A DNA stretch of 64,000 nucleotides, taken from the NCBI RefSeq assembly GCF_001644665.1, contig NZ_CP011393.1:248001-312000 (forward strand), read 5' to 3'. The translations under genes and the position numbers were made by a program. This document shows positions 26,051-36,890 of the stretch, piece after piece (positions within the stretch are counted from its first letter, which is position 1; each line of letters begins with the position of its first letter). The DNA comes from Fervidobacterium pennivorans (GTDB taxonomy: Bacteria > Thermotogota > Thermotogae > Thermotogales > Fervidobacteriaceae). The notes below the pieces were generated by a model. The model searched no databases. It was given only the letters and a program-made list of their open reading frames with translations, and was not told the origin of the DNA.

Positions 26051-26942
26051 TTAACCTCCTTGCGTTTTTCAAATCATCGTTCATTTGTTCTACCAATTGA
26101 GTTATAGTATCGAATTTAATTTCAGGTCTTAGGTATTCAAGGAACTCTACACGTATCTCTTTGCCATACAAATCCCCTGAGAAGTCAATTATATAAACTT
26201 CGTATTTTATCTTTCGCGAGTGTTCTATCGTTGGACGAAATCCCACGTTCATCAATCCATAGTACTGTTTCGGTGTATAGACCTTTACAAAATACACACC
26301 AGTAGCTGGTTCAACAAGGTAAAGGTCAGGCCTTTTCACATTGGCAGTGGGGAAACCTAATTTTCTTCCAATCTGTTTATCTTTGTAAACTACACCATGT
26401 ATAGAATAGTTCCTACCTAAAAATCTCTTTACATCCTTCACTTGACCGTTTTTTATCATCTTTCTGATATGACTACTGCTCACTCTAATACCATCCACGA
26501 CAACAGGTGGAACTACCTCGAGCTTTATACCCTTTCGTTCGCAAAGCTTTTCAAGCAAGTGAACATCACCGGTTCCACCCTTGCCAAATTTGAAATCGTG
26601 ACCAACAACAATACCTCTTACCCCTTTGGAAATCCACTCGAAAAATTCCTCGGCCGTTAGGTTTTTGATTTGTGGTAGCTCGAGTATCTTTACATCTCCA
26701 TAGACAGAAAGCAAATCTAATCTATCTTCAACGGATGTAATCAAACCATCAAACTCTCCCAAATAATAATCCATGGGATACAAGATAGTGTAGATTCTTG
26801 CTTGACCGTTATTCTCCTCAGAAAGTTGTAAAAGTTTTGAAAGAATCTTTGTGTGGCCCTTATGCACGCCATCAAAGACACCGATTGTAATGAATACACT
26901 GTCAACATACTCAATACCTTTTGAACCTTCTAAGTATGTCAT
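26004..26942 (-). CDS. ribF: bifunctional riboflavin kinase / FAD synthetase
   Basis: A 312-residue RibF. The N-terminal nucleotidyltransferase domain has [12 protein letters not shown] near 24-35, [15 protein letters not shown] and the [10 protein letters not shown]-like segment [10 protein letters not shown]. The C-terminal riboflavin kinase domain has [11 protein letters not shown] and MNVGFRPTI. It makes FMN and FAD from riboflavin and ATP. The covalent FMN of RnfD/RnfG and other flavoproteins depends on it. The ATG at 26942 follows AAGAGGTGG-like sequence. No FMN riboswitch is visible upstream. Confidence 0.95.
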   Translation of the reverse strand: MTYLEGSKGIEYVDSVFITIGVFDGVHKGHTKILSKLLQLSEENNGQARIYTILYPMDYYLGEFDGLITSVEDRLDLLSVYGDVKILELPQIKNLTAEEFFEWISKGVRGIVVGHDFKFGKGGTGDVHLLEKLCERKGIKLEVVPPVVVDGIRVSSSHIRKMIKNGQVKDVKRFLGRNYSIHGVVYKDKQIGRKLGFPTANVKRPDLYLVEPATGVYFVKVYTPKQYYGLMNVGFRPTIEHSRKIKYEVYIIDFSGDLYGKEIRVEFLEYLRPEIKFDTITQLVEQMNDDLKNARRLIEEYEKFEPKDSKQI

Positions 26943-26973
26943 ATCATTCCACCTCTTGCAATTGCTTTTTGCA

Positions 26974-28281
26974 TTAATCCCTTGACCTTTTCAACAATAT
27001 TTGACCAATCTCCACAAATTTCAAAGGCCTATGTCCCTCTGTGCCAAAATCTAGCTTTGTAAATGAAATCAAAGCACCTATCCTTAAAGCAAAGGCAATC
27101 ATGAACATGACGTTATATCCCGTAAGTCCAAAGAACCGCCAATCCTTAATTGCATTTAAAGTAACTCCACCTGCGTATGATGCGAGCAGTGAAGAAATTC
27201 CAGCGACAAGTGCGTGGATGGAGATGTATATTTCGCTTGGTTCTTCGACAATCTTCAAAAGTAAAGTAAAATACGCAAGGTTTATAGCACTCCACGCCAT
27301 CGCTGCTATAACTACGTCGATAATAAGTAGATATCTATAATTATTTGGCGTCATCATTGAATAAAGAAATGGGATAGCTAGCGCCAAAGTAATCCCGTAT
27401 CTAATCATATTCTTTTCCCCAACACGCTCGGCAACTTTCCCGTAAAACGTGTAGAAAAACATCGCAAGCAGCGAGTTTATAATGTTCAGTATTCCAAGGA
27501 ATGAGTACGGAACTTTAAGTTGCGATACTTCAAAGTAACTGAAGAACGGACCAGCAAACTGTATGGCAAAGTTCCAAATGAAGACGAATAATACAAAATT
27601 CCTGAACTTCTTATTCTTCAGAGTTCTAAATGGCGTCGTTAATCCGTATTCGACGACTTTTGTCTCTGGGATATCGTGCAAATAAAGTAAATATGCAGTA
27701 TAGATAAAAACCAAAGAACAGATAAGGTAAATAAGCAAAAGAGCCGTTACGCGGTCAAGGTATTGAAGAATCATTGAATAAGAAACCCATGCAATAAGAC
27801 CTGCAAATGTAGCTACTGTGTTTCTCATTCCGAAATATTTATTTCTTCTATCTTCAGGAACGATGTCTTTCATCGCTGACGTCCAAAGACTGCCAACCAA
27901 ACTGTTGAGAATACTAAAGACTATGAACGGTATCGCTACAATAAACTTGTTCTTAGCACCCGTTACTAGTGAAAGTGGAATAATCACAAAACTTGCCCTT
28001 GCAATAAACGCGATCCAAAATATTGCCTTTTTTCTCGAAGGAATGATTTTGTAAATCACTGGGGAGAAAAACTGAACCAATTGAGAGGAAGCAGGCAAGA
28101 CTGCAAGAACCGATACAAGAACCGGGTCAAAATTAAAATATAGTGCAAGTGTAGAGTAAACAAAACCCTGCGTTGCATTAAACGCAAGTGTGTAAAGCGC
28201 ACCTTCTATAACTGATAATCTCATCGTTCTTGTATAGTCCTTCTTTGAACTACTCATACTACTCAAATTACCTGACGACAT
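26974..28281 (-). CDS. major facilitator superfamily transporter
   Basis: A 435-residue protein with about 12 membrane helices in two groups of six, starting near [20 protein letters not shown]. It is of the MFS_1 type seen repeatedly in Thermotogota. The substrate is not evident and no catabolic genes adjoin it. The ATG at 28281 follows AAGGAGGAG at a wide spacing. A GTG at 28311 adds ten residues and cannot be excluded. It is separated from the upstream permease genes by a terminator and from ribF by 31 bases. Confidence 0.85.
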   Translation of the reverse strand: MSSGNLSSMSSSKKDYTRTMRLSVIEGALYTLAFNATQGFVYSTLALYFNFDPVLVSVLAVLPASSQLVQFFSPVIYKIIPSRKKAIFWIAFIARASFVIIPLSLVTGAKNKFIVAIPFIVFSILNSLVGSLWTSAMKDIVPEDRRNKYFGMRNTVATFAGLIAWVSYSMILQYLDRVTALLLIYLICSLVFIYTAYLLYLHDIPETKVVEYGLTTPFRTLKNKKFRNFVLFVFIWNFAIQFAGPFFSYFEVSQLKVPYSFLGILNIINSLLAMFFYTFYGKVAERVGEKNMIRYGITLALAIPFLYSMMTPNNYRYLLIIDVVIAAMAWSAINLAYFTLLLKIVEEPSEIYISIHALVAGISSLLASYAGGVTLNAIKDWRFFGLTGYNVMFMIAFALRIGALISFTKLDFGTEGHRPLKFVEIGQILLKRSRD

Positions 28282-28379
28282 ATAACCAACTACTCCTCCT
28301 TCTGAAAACACCTAACCACATCCTTTCATAAAATCCTACCACGATTTGTTCGCTTTTTGAACTATCCATTTTAAAATAC

Positions 28380-28404
28380 GCCCCAGGCAGCTTACACCTG
28401 GGGC
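28380..28404 (-). terminator. terminator of the ABC permease genes
   Basis: GCCCCAGG (28380-28387) pairs with CCTGGGGC (28397-28404), an 8-bp stem with a 9-base loop. On the minus strand it is followed by GTATTTTAAAA. It lies 47 bases after the stop of the second permease. Confidence 0.7.
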
Positions 28405-28450
28405 ATGTTTGTTGTTTTTGAATTTTCGATTATTTTTGTTTGCCTGAAAA

Positions 28451-30610
28451 TTATTTTAAACCGGTTCTTGCAATACCTCTGACGAAGTATTTTTGTGCAA
28501 AGAGGAATATAATCACAACTGGGAGTATACTGAACGTTGCTGCTGCCATAAGTAAGTTGTAGAGTGTTCCAACTTCCGAGCTGAACGATTGCAATCCAAC
28601 TGTGAGTGTTCTGTACTTCGGGCTGTTCGTAACAATTAGTACCCACAAAAACGCGTTCCAGCTACCAACAAATTTTAAGAGGGCACTTGTTATAATCACA
28701 GGTTTGCTGAGAGGAACAACTATCTGCCACAAAAATCTCCAATGTGATGAGCCATCGATTTTCGCAGCATCAAATAGTTCCGATGGTATACTCATGAAAT
28801 GTTGCCGCATCAAGAATATCGAAAAGACACTAACGACCCACGGAACTATAAGTGCGTAGTATGTATCTATCCATCCAAATTTTGTTATCGTGATAAAGTT
28901 TGGAACAAGCAAGACTTCACCTGGCACCATCATCGTTGCAAGGAATATACTAAATAACAGACCTTTTCCTGGAAAGTTCATCCAAGAAAACGCATACGCT
29001 GCCATTGCAGAAATTACGATTTCCAAAATGGTCGTTACTGTTGCAATAAAAACAGTGTTGAAGTAGTACCTTCCAAACGGAGCAGCGTTCCAAGCATTCA
29101 CGTAATTCTGAAATACATTTTTGAACACATCACCAGTGCTGAACTTAACATGAACAGTTTTGATTCCATCGTCAACAAAGTACACTGGGTGAACATCCTC
29201 AAGAAGGATTTCTATCGTCTTACCTTCCTTCACCAACACGTCTTTAACAAAACTTGGAGCTGATACAACCCGCCAAGCATAAACTGTCTGTTCATATATA
29301 GCTCTCAAAGATTGTAATTCTAGAGAGTTAAGTGCAATCGTTCTGAAAACTTCTTTAGCATTTTGAATTTCTTCGGCATACGCATCAAGCTTTGACCTTG
29401 TAGCTGAATAAGAAAGGTTAAAGCCTACTTTGGACTCTATTGCTTTGATGAAAGCGTCGTAAGAATCATTTAGCAAAGTTTGTGAATCCAAGCCGTTTTC
29501 TCCAGCGATATTTATCAAGTTGCCCAGAAGTGTCTTAAGAGATGCCAAATCCTGTGTATTTATCTTGAATTTCTTTACGACTTCATCATCAAGCCTCTTA
29601 GCAAATTCTTCCACAACGTCCTTTAACGATGTGTTCTTTACTATTTCGACAAGCAAATCTTTATCTTTAAAGTCCTGAACGCGGTTTATCAGCAAATTAA
29701 TACGCTCTTGCTTACTAAGAGGAACGGCAACTATGTCAGTTTCAGCTTGCTCATCTTGAATTTCGGAAAAGTACGCCTTAACTTTCACATAGAAATCTAT
29801 GTTTTCTAAGTATTTTCCTATGGTGTTCTTAACAGTGGTATTGTAATTCTCACTTACCTCATTAGTCCCAGAATAAACAAAGTTGTATCTGCTCAAAATG
29901 TCTCTTATCGCGTTAATTTCCTCATCACTAAGAACTATTTCTGTCCCTGCCTTATATTTGTTAATCTCTGCCTTAACCATCTCGATATTCTTCACAACAT
30001 CCTCTAAGAACTTTTCAAATGTTGATTTTTCGGTTTCGTCAGTAATTCTGTCAATTCCAAAGGTAGAAATCGTGTCTATTGTATCAGATAGTGATTCAAG
30101 TGAACCTACCAGACCTTCGACAAAAACATCTCTCCTAAAGAACGGATTAGCACCGGTTTTATAAAACAAAAAGACATTTTCAAAAAACTGCTCAGGGTTA
30201 CTTGTATCAGCATTGAAATCACTTGGAATTGATACCTGCGAAAGGAAACTACTAAATTCCTCTTGAGATACTCCTTTTGAATACTTCGCACCCTTAAACG
30301 GAATCGTCAAGGTCCCTCTGTAAAACGGGTCATCGTTAACGTTTAAATTCAATCCTGCGCTCTTCTTTGCAATGAATGCTAAAGCTTCCCTTAAACTCAA
30401 GCCTTTCACGGTCGATACAGTTCCAGTTGAAGGAATAACCTTTACATCTCTACTAAATGCAAAGGACCTGGTAGTCCACTTCGGGGGCCACGAATTAACT
30501 TCCGACGGTAATTTAAAAGAAGTTACTATCATCCATGCAAACGGAGCTATCATGATAATTGAGCCAATCGCTAAAAGCACGTAAATTAAGAGCTTTTTCA
30601 ATTCTTTCAT
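28451..30610 (-). CDS. carbohydrate ABC permease (MalG type) with very large inserted domain
   Basis: A 719-residue protein. Residues 7-29 are TM1 and residues 515-719 are an ordinary MalG-type permease core, with five further helices and the EAA loop ELFDAAKIDGSSHWRF near 611-626 that contacts the ATPase. Between them lie about 450 mostly polar residues, rich in Asp, Glu, Lys and Ser and probably helical, placed on the outer face by topology. Ordinary MalG proteins are about 280 residues. The insert ends near a short strand-rich stretch before YYFNTVF. No binding protein or ATPase gene is adjacent. It lies 21 bases after the frameshifted first permease. The ATG follows GGGGGAG. The family is clear; the insert is not recognised. 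Possibly it replaces or docks a substrate-binding protein. Confidence 0.85.
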   Translation of the reverse strand: MKELKKLLIYVLLAIGSIIMIAPFAWMIVTSFKLPSEVNSWPPKWTTRSFAFSRDVKVIPSTGTVSTVKGLSLREALAFIAKKSAGLNLNVNDDPFYRGTLTIPFKGAKYSKGVSQEEFSSFLSQVSIPSDFNADTSNPEQFFENVFLFYKTGANPFFRRDVFVEGLVGSLESLSDTIDTISTFGIDRITDETEKSTFEKFLEDVVKNIEMVKAEINKYKAGTEIVLSDEEINAIRDILSRYNFVYSGTNEVSENYNTTVKNTIGKYLENIDFYVKVKAYFSEIQDEQAETDIVAVPLSKQERINLLINRVQDFKDKDLLVEIVKNTSLKDVVEEFAKRLDDEVVKKFKINTQDLASLKTLLGNLINIAGENGLDSQTLLNDSYDAFIKAIESKVGFNLSYSATRSKLDAYAEEIQNAKEVFRTIALNSLELQSLRAIYEQTVYAWRVVSAPSFVKDVLVKEGKTIEILLEDVHPVYFVDDGIKTVHVKFSTGDVFKNVFQNYVNAWNAAPFGRYYFNTVFIATVTTILEIVISAMAAYAFSWMNFPGKGLLFSIFLATMMVPGEVLLVPNFITITKFGWIDTYYALIVPWVVSVFSIFLMRQHFMSIPSELFDAAKIDGSSHWRFLWQIVVPLSKPVIITSALLKFVGSWNAFLWVLIVTNSPKYRTLTVGLQSFSSEVGTLYNLLMAAATFSILPVVIIFLFAQKYFVRGIARTGLK

Positions 30611-30631
30611 ATTCTGCTCCCCCTCATCGCG

Positions 30632-31955
30632 TCAACTAACGTATTCGACGACCTTGTCGCCGACTCTGTATTGGATGAATGTGAAGACCAGAATTACCAA
30701 GAATAACAGATATGCCGCCGCACTTGCGATACCCATCCTTTGTTGACGATAGAACAAATCGAAGACGTAATAAACCATCGTCATACCACTGTTTCCGTAT
30801 GGTCCAGGTAATCCATCGTACAAAGTGAAGACCTCTTGGAAGACCTTGAACGCACCTATGACAGAAACTATCAACAGGAAGAATGTTGTTGGCGAGAGCA
30901 GTGGCCAAGTAATCTTCAAGAACTTTTGCATACTGTTCGCCCCATCAACTTCCGCAGCTTCATAATAGAACGTATCGATATTCTGTAAACCAGCCAAAAA
31001 AAATCATGGCATTGTATCCGACATGTCGCCATATTGAGACTATACTAACCGTTGGTATTGTCCATTTCGCATCTTTTAACCACTTTACGGGTTGTAAGCC
31101 CATAGAGACAAGTATGTAATTGAGTAACCCCACCTCATCGTTAAAAATCCATTTCCAGATAAGTGAGACTGCAACAACTGAGGTGACAAATGGTATGAAA
31201 AAAACCGTTCTGAAGAAAGCTTTGAACTTCTCTATACTGTTCAAAAGAAGTGCGATAAGCAGAGCCAGACTCAAACCAATAGGAACCGTGAGAATCACGT
31301 AGTAAGTAGTGTTCACTAAAGCTTTAAAGAACAAATTCTTCTCCGACGCATCGATGAGAAAATCAACAATTCCATAGCTTTGACCATTAACCCCCGCTGT
31401 GAATCTAAATTCAAAAAGAACATAAGTAACAAGCCATATGGCAAAGCCAAGCCATGCGTGGTCTGATAGCAACTTAGAACTAACTATCTTACCGCGCCAG
31501 ACCCAAGTAAGAAGTCCAGCTGAGACTAAAAGAAAAATCAACAATTTACCCATATTAAGATCAGCCTTTGAAATTCCATAAGCAACAAGCAATATTCCAT
31601 ACACAGCAACGAAAATCACTTTTTTCCGGTCCAGTTTCCTTTTTCCCAACATCTCAGCTATAGTAAATATTACAAGTAACAACAGGACAGATAATAAAAT
31701 GTAAAGTGCACTGTAAATCACCCCTTTGTAAAATGGGAACTTCACGGGATAATCGAATTTCAAAATCTCCTTGTAGTTGCCAAGTCCATAAAAGTATGGG
31801 TTCTTCATGTTCCTAAAGTCCCACTTAAAAAAGCTTAAGACAAAAGAAAAACCGATGGGCCAGAACGTGAAGATACTTAGCACTATCAGCGAGGGTAGTA
31901 AAAATAAATACGCTAACAAACTCTCCCTAACACGGCTTGGTTTCACACGCACCAT
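30632..31955 (-). pseudogene. carbohydrate ABC permease (MalF type), frameshifted
   Basis: Two frames together make one MalF-type permease of about 440 residues. The first (from 31955) ends at 30960 after GYNAMIFFGWFTEYRYVLL. The second continues as AGLQNIDTFYYEAAEVDGANSM, the EAA loop. Removing one base from the run of eight T (minus strand, plus-strand A at 30996-31003) restores MIFLAGLQN and joins them exactly. The cause may be a real one-base insertion, a sequencing error in a homopolymer, or transcriptional slippage. About eight helices are predicted, two or three more than usual, before the EAA loop. The ATG follows GGGGTGGAG. It lies 33 bases after hslU, so it may be cotranscribed with it. 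Confidence 0.75.
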
Positions 31956-31988
31956 CAAACTCCACCCCTCAAATATCTAAATTTAGCA

Positions 31989-33389
31989 TTAGAGAATGTA
32001 CGCAGCTGCGTTTTCGTCTTCCACTATACTTCCAAGCTTTTTGGTAACGTAATCTTTGTCTATGACTATCCTCTTTTCTACTTCAGGTGCTTCAAACATG
32101 ATATCTTCCAAAAGCTTTTCAACTACCGTGTAAAGCCTTCTTGCTCCTATATTCTCCATCTTCTCGTTCAGTTTGTATGCTATCTTTGCAATCTCACTTA
32201 TTGCATCGTCAGTAAAATCAAGCTCTACTCCTTCCGTATAAAGAAGCGCTTTATATTGTTTTAATAGAGCGTTTTCTGGCTCTGTGAGTATTCTTACGAA
32301 ATCTTCTTCTTTGAGAGGTTCCAGTTCTACCCTTATCGGGAACCTACCCTGAAGTTCAGGAATCAAATCTGAAGGTTTGGACATATGAAACGCACCAGCA
32401 CCTATGAAAAGAATGTAATCCGTTCTAACTGGTCCGTACCTTGTTGTAACAGTTGTTCCCTCAACAATTGGAAGTAAGTCTCTTTGAACCCCTTGCCTTG
32501 ATACATCTGGTCCGTGCCCTTGGCCTGTTGCCGCTATCTTATCAAGTTCGTCGATGAATATGATTCCTCTTTCTTGCGCCAACGTGAGTGCTTTTTGAAT
32601 GACCTCATCCATATCGATGAGTTTTTCGGATTCTATAGGGGTGAGTATTCTTCTTGCTTCTGAAATCTTCATTCTTCTCTTTTTCTTCTGCTTTGGTAGT
32701 ATGTTTCCAAGAATCTGAGAAAAATCGATACCCATGTCCTCCATATCTGGCATGCCGATAAACCCAACACCTGGCTGGCTGACCTCAACGTCTATTTCTA
32801 TTTCCATGTCTTCCAATTCACCGTTTCTAAGCTTTTCCCTTAATTCTGCTCGCTTTCTGCGAATATCAACTTCTTCCGGTTGTTCTTGCTGACCTTGGAA
32901 TGCCGCTTGAAAACCGAATATATTTGCAAAGGGTATATTTTGTTTTTTACTCGGAACCAAAGCTTCCAATATCCGCTCCTCAACCAAATCTTTCACCTTT
33001 GGTTCAACTTCTTTTATCTTTTCCTGTTTGACCATATTAACAGCTATTTCGACCAAATCCCTTATCATTGAATCTACGTTCTTACCAACGTAACCAACTT
33101 CCGTGAACTTTGTCGCTTCGACTTTTAAAAACGGTGAACCAGATAATTGTGCTAACCTTCTTGCAATCTCTGTCTTACCAACACCTGTTGGTCCTATGAG
33201 CAAGATATTTTTTGGTATTACCTCCTTTCTCCATTCTTCAGGTAACTTTTGTCTTCTAATTCTGTTTCTTATTGCTATAGCAACTGCCTTTTTTGCTTCA
33301 TACTGTCCTATGATGTACTTATCAAGTTCTGCAACAATTTGGCGGGGCGTCAGATTGTCAAAACTTGTCTGATTTGAAAAGTTGCTCAT
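31989..33389 (-). CDS. hslU: HslU, ATPase subunit of the HslUV protease
   Basis: A 466-residue AAA+ unfoldase. It has [17 protein letters not shown] at the N terminus, Walker [10 protein letters not shown] near residues 54-62, an intermediate domain from about 110 to 230, and Walker [12 protein letters not shown]. The C terminus ends AAAYIL, the hydrophobic tail type that docks into and activates HslV. No hslV gene lies beside it; the upstream neighbour is an M16 peptidase. The ATG at 33389 follows GGAGGTG. The intact tail suggests a partner HslV encoded elsewhere. Confidence 0.94.
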   Translation of the reverse strand: MSNFSNQTSFDNLTPRQIVAELDKYIIGQYEAKKAVAIAIRNRIRRQKLPEEWRKEVIPKNILLIGPTGVGKTEIARRLAQLSGSPFLKVEATKFTEVGYVGKNVDSMIRDLVEIAVNMVKQEKIKEVEPKVKDLVEERILEALVPSKKQNIPFANIFGFQAAFQGQQEQPEEVDIRRKRAELREKLRNGELEDMEIEIDVEVSQPGVGFIGMPDMEDMGIDFSQILGNILPKQKKKRRMKISEARRILTPIESEKLIDMDEVIQKALTLAQERGIIFIDELDKIAATGQGHGPDVSRQGVQRDLLPIVEGTTVTTRYGPVRTDYILFIGAGAFHMSKPSDLIPELQGRFPIRVELEPLKEEDFVRILTEPENALLKQYKALLYTEGVELDFTDDAISEIAKIAYKLNEKMENIGARRLYTVVEKLLEDIMFEAPEVEKRIVIDKDYVTKKLGSIVEDENAAAYIL

Positions 33390-33413
33390 TGAAAGCACCT
33401 CCAATGATAGTGA

Positions 33414-34634
33414 TTAAACATAAATGTTTTGTAGTTCAACTTCCAATTCCTCTTCAGGGGTTACATACGCAAGTGACCATTGACCTGAAATCATCTTTTC
33501 GAAAACTCGCTCCACGTCTTTCTCACTAACTGCCCTTACACGTTCTATAATTTCATCTACACTCTTAACTGGAATGTCATTTGCCAAATACTGGGTGTAA
33601 AGTGAGATAAGTGATGACGTGCTCTCAGTCAAAAGTTCAAGATATCCAAGTAAACGCTTTTTCCCATAGTCAAAAACCTTTTTCGTGAGTTTGAAATTCT
33701 TAAAGAGTGAGTAGAGTTCATCAACTAGTCTTAGAACATTCTCAAAAGAAGTCGCTGCATATATCAAGAAAACTCCCCATTCTTTGCCCTGCAAATGCGA
33801 TACGCTGATATCATAAACAAGAGCCTTTCTTTCTCTTATTTGTTCAAACAAAACAGAACTCATACCGCTACCAAGTAATGTCTTAAGAACCATCGATGCG
33901 TAAATATTCTCCTCATCGACCAATGGTATCCCATCGTGAGCAAATAGAAGATGAACTTGCTGCGTTTCTTTGAATTTGTCACAAACAATACCTGTTTTGA
34001 GCTTTGAACTTTGCTTTGCTGTCTTGAAGCCTTCTACTAAATTCATCCCTTTAACAACTTTTAAATCCTTTTCGTCAACATGACCAGCAATGACAAGTTT
34101 CACATTGTACGGTGAATACATCTCCGCGTGAAACTGTTCCAAGTCTTCCTTTTTGATATTCTTTATCGTTTCTTCCGTTCCAATTATAGATTTAGAATGC
34201 GGACCATCGATAAGTTCTTCGAAGAATTTGTTAAACAACCTCTGTTCTGGTATTTCCAAGTCGGAGTAGTATTCCTGAAGGATTATCTTTCTTTCAAGTT
34301 CAACGTTTCTCTCTGTGAACTCCGGTTCAAAAACAATTTCCCTTAGTATATTGAATGCGGTTTTGAAAAATGAAGAAGGAACCTTTGCATAATAAACCGT
34401 ATCCTCTTTGTCAGTCCAGGCATTTAACAGCCCGCCAACCTGCTCTATGGGGAATTTTATTTCTTTTAATGTCCTTTTCTTTGTCTTACGGAAGACCGTA
34501 TGTTCAATAAAATGGGAAATTCCGAGTAAATGGTCCGGTTCATAGACCGGACCACTTCCAACGATAAAAGCAATTGTCGCTGACCTAACACCTGGTATTT
34601 CGTAATAGTAGATGTTTTCTCCGAGTTTAACCAT
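33414..34634 (-). CDS. M16 family zinc peptidase (insulinase type)
   Basis: A 406-residue single-module M16 protein. It has the inverted zinc motif HFIEH near residues 36-40 (numbered from the chosen start), with the distal Glu expected in the EFTERNVELERKIILQEY segment. The second half is the inactive M16C domain. The family degrades peptides or processes precursors in the cytoplasm. The ATG at 34634 gives the usual N terminus (MVKLGENIYYYEIPG); an open frame to 34673 would overlap pnp by 35 bases. It lies next to pnp, a common pairing in bacteria (pnp followed by ymxG-like genes). Confidence 0.9.
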   Translation of the reverse strand: MVKLGENIYYYEIPGVRSATIAFIVGSGPVYEPDHLLGISHFIEHTVFRKTKKRTLKEIKFPIEQVGGLLNAWTDKEDTVYYAKVPSSFFKTAFNILREIVFEPEFTERNVELERKIILQEYYSDLEIPEQRLFNKFFEELIDGPHSKSIIGTEETIKNIKKEDLEQFHAEMYSPYNVKLVIAGHVDEKDLKVVKGMNLVEGFKTAKQSSKLKTGIVCDKFKETQQVHLLFAHDGIPLVDEENIYASMVLKTLLGSGMSSVLFEQIRERKALVYDISVSHLQGKEWGVFLIYAATSFENVLRLVDELYSLFKNFKLTKKVFDYGKKRLLGYLELLTESTSSLISLYTQYLANDIPVKSVDEIIERVRAVSEKDVERVFEKMISGQWSLAYVTPEEELEVELQNIYV

Positions 34635-34638
34635 ATGC

Positions 34639-36723
34639 CTATTCTTCAACCCTCCTAAGTTGGAACCTTCCAATTTCGTCTATGCTTATAACTTCTACTT
34701 TCACCCTATCTCCAACTTTGAAAGATGTAGGCTTCACATTCCCCAATTTAGAGGCATGTGCCAAACCTATCTTACCTGGTGCGATTTCTACGAAGATGCC
34801 GTAATTCTCAACTCTTGTTATCTTACCATCGTAAATATCCCCAACCGAGATATCACGGAACATATTTTGGATGTAATCAATTGCTCCCTGCACCTTTTCT
34901 GGATCTACACCGCTGACTGTGACCTTTCCTGTTTCATCATCTATAGATATCTCAACATCGAACATCTTTATAATGGACTTAATCACTTTTCCACCAGGTC
35001 CTATAAGTTCACCACTCCTGGTTGGGTCAATGTAGAACCATTTAATCCTTGGTGCATAAGGTGAGAGTTCTTTTCGTGGTTCAGAAATCGTCTCGTATAG
35101 CTTATCAAGTATGAACATCCTTGCCTCTTTTGCCTGGTAAAGTGCTGCTCTAAGTAAGTCTTCGCTAACGCCGGAAACCTTACAATCCATTTGGAATGCC
35201 GTTATTCCATCTCTTGTTCCTGCGACCTTGAAGTCCATATCACCCCAGTGGTCCTCAAGTCCTATAATATCTGTTAATATGACCGATTTATCTCCTTCAA
35301 GAATCAAACCCATCGCAACACCTGCAACGTGCTTTTTGATAGGAACCCCGGCATCCATCAAGGCAAGCGAAGCAGAACATACTGTTGCCATCGACGAAGA
35401 GCCGTTGGATTCAAGGATTTCCGAAACAACCCTTATAACGTACGGAAATTCGTCTTCCGAAGGTATAACAGCTTTAACCGCCCTTTCTGCAAGGTGCCCG
35501 TGACCTATTTCTCTTCTGCTCAGTCTCAACGGTTTCACTTCACCTGTGGAAAACGGTGGGAAGTTATAATGCAGCATAAACCTCTTCGTGCCTTCTTCAA
35601 TCAAAGTGTCAATTATTTGTTCTTCCGCTGGCGAACCGAGTGTCACAATACCAAGGCTTTGGGTCTCACCCCTTGTGAAGAGTGCGGAACCGTGTGTTCT
35701 TGGAAGTAGCCCTACCTCACAACTGATGGGTCTTATATCCTTTGGTCCTCTTCCATCAGCCCTAAGACCACGCTCGATTATTATCTTTCTCATAAGCTTT
35801 TTGGATAGCTCATCATATTTTTCCTTCAACGGCAGTTTGTATTCTTCTTGTTCTTCCTCGCTTATGTTGTTCTCCTCAAAGAATTTTTGCACGATGCTTT
35901 CATAGTATTCATCAGCCAACTCCACACGTTCTTGCTTACCACGTGCGAAAATCCTCTTTTCTAATTCGTTCATATCCACATATTCCGCAAATTTTTCAAC
36001 AAGTTCAACATTGTACTTTGGCTCTGGTAAAGGCATTTTCTCCACATTGAATTCCTTGATAATTTCTTCCTGGAACGCTACAATTTCTTTGATAGCTTCA
36101 TGGGCAACCATGAGAGCTTGTAGCATCTCATCTTCGGTAACTTCTTTCGCTTCACCTTCGACCATGGTAATCGCGTCTTTTGTACCCGCAACAACTATAT
36201 CTATCTTACTTCTTTCAAGTTGTTCAGCTGTTGGAAAGACAATGAACTGCCCATCCACGTAACCAACCTGGACACCTGCAACAATGCCATCGAACGGTAT
36301 TTTTGAAATATTCAAAGCCAACGACGCAGCAGATATACCAAGCACATCAGTTGGACAATCCGGGTCTACCGAAAGCACCGTCACAATAACTTGAACTTCA
36401 TTTCTTAGCGTTTTTGGGAAGAGGGGTCTTATTGGTCTGTCTATAAGTCTTGAGGAAAGTATCCCGCTTTCCGAAGGTTTACCTTCTCGTTTGATAAAAC
36501 CACCAGGAATCTTACCTGCTGCGTAGAACTTCTCCATATACTCTACTGTTAACGGGACAAAATCGATACCTTCAACTACGTTGTCCGAAACGTTTGCTGT
36601 TGCAAGGACAACACTATCACCAAATCTTGCCCAAATTGAACCTGCTGATTGCTTCGCTACCTTTCCGTGTTGAAACACCCACTCCTTTCCAAATAATACC
36701 TTTCGCCACTCTCGAACTGACAT
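34639..36723 (-). CDS. pnp: polyribonucleotide nucleotidyltransferase (PNPase)
   Basis: A 694-residue PNPase with two RNase PH domains (about 5-220 and 305-535), a helical linker, a KH domain (550-610, [11 protein letters not shown]) and an S1 domain (615-690, [21 protein letters not shown]). It degrades RNA 3'-5' with phosphate and is part of RNA turnover. The ATG at 36723 follows GGAGGTGGAGCT. The promoter and terminator upstream separate it from rnfA. Confidence 0.97.
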   Translation of the reverse strand: MSVREWRKVLFGKEWVFQHGKVAKQSAGSIWARFGDSVVLATANVSDNVVEGIDFVPLTVEYMEKFYAAGKIPGGFIKREGKPSESGILSSRLIDRPIRPLFPKTLRNEVQVIVTVLSVDPDCPTDVLGISAASLALNISKIPFDGIVAGVQVGYVDGQFIVFPTAEQLERSKIDIVVAGTKDAITMVEGEAKEVTEDEMLQALMVAHEAIKEIVAFQEEIIKEFNVEKMPLPEPKYNVELVEKFAEYVDMNELEKRIFARGKQERVELADEYYESIVQKFFEENNISEEEQEEYKLPLKEKYDELSKKLMRKIIIERGLRADGRGPKDIRPISCEVGLLPRTHGSALFTRGETQSLGIVTLGSPAEEQIIDTLIEEGTKRFMLHYNFPPFSTGEVKPLRLSRREIGHGHLAERAVKAVIPSEDEFPYVIRVVSEILESNGSSSMATVCSASLALMDAGVPIKKHVAGVAMGLILEGDKSVILTDIIGLEDHWGDMDFKVAGTRDGITAFQMDCKVSGVSEDLLRAALYQAKEARMFILDKLYETISEPRKELSPYAPRIKWFYIDPTRSGELIGPGGKVIKSIIKMFDVEISIDDETGKVTVSGVDPEKVQGAIDYIQNMFRDISVGDIYDGKITRVENYGIFVEIAPGKIGLAHASKLGNVKPTSFKVGDRVKVEVISIDEIGRFQLRRVEE

Positions 36724-36780
36724 AGCTCCACCTCCGGTTTTTTCTCTATTCATATTTTCAATTTTTCTTTCAATCATATT

Positions 36781-36809
36781 ATTTTATCACAGATTTAAAA
36801 ATTTTTGAA
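36781..36809 (-). promoter_or_regulatory. promoter of pnp
   Basis: On the minus strand, TTCAAA (36804-36809) is followed after 17 bases by TAAAAT (36781-36786), preceded by TGA (extended -10). It lies about 60 bases before the pnp start and drives pnp, the M16 gene, hslU and possibly the permeases. Confidence 0.5.
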
Positions 36810-36829
36810 TCATAAAACACACCCAAACA

Positions 36830-36867
36830 AAAGAAAGAAGTCCCGTGAAACCGGAACTTCTTTCTTT
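36830..36867 (-). terminator. terminator of the rnf operon
   Basis: AAAGAAAGAAGT (36830-36841) pairs with ACTTCTTTCTTT (36856-36867), a perfect 12-bp but AT-rich stem with a 14-base loop. The minus-strand side has a short TTTTGTTT tail. It follows the rnfA stop by about 23 bases. Confidence 0.65.
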
Positions 36868-36890
36868 GTTACTCAATTTCAAAGTTGTTT

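Noticed and set aside
26943-26973. Possible FMN riboswitch near ribF
   Set aside because: The spacer is too short and lacks the conserved RFN core; ribF here is not controlled that way as far as can be seen.
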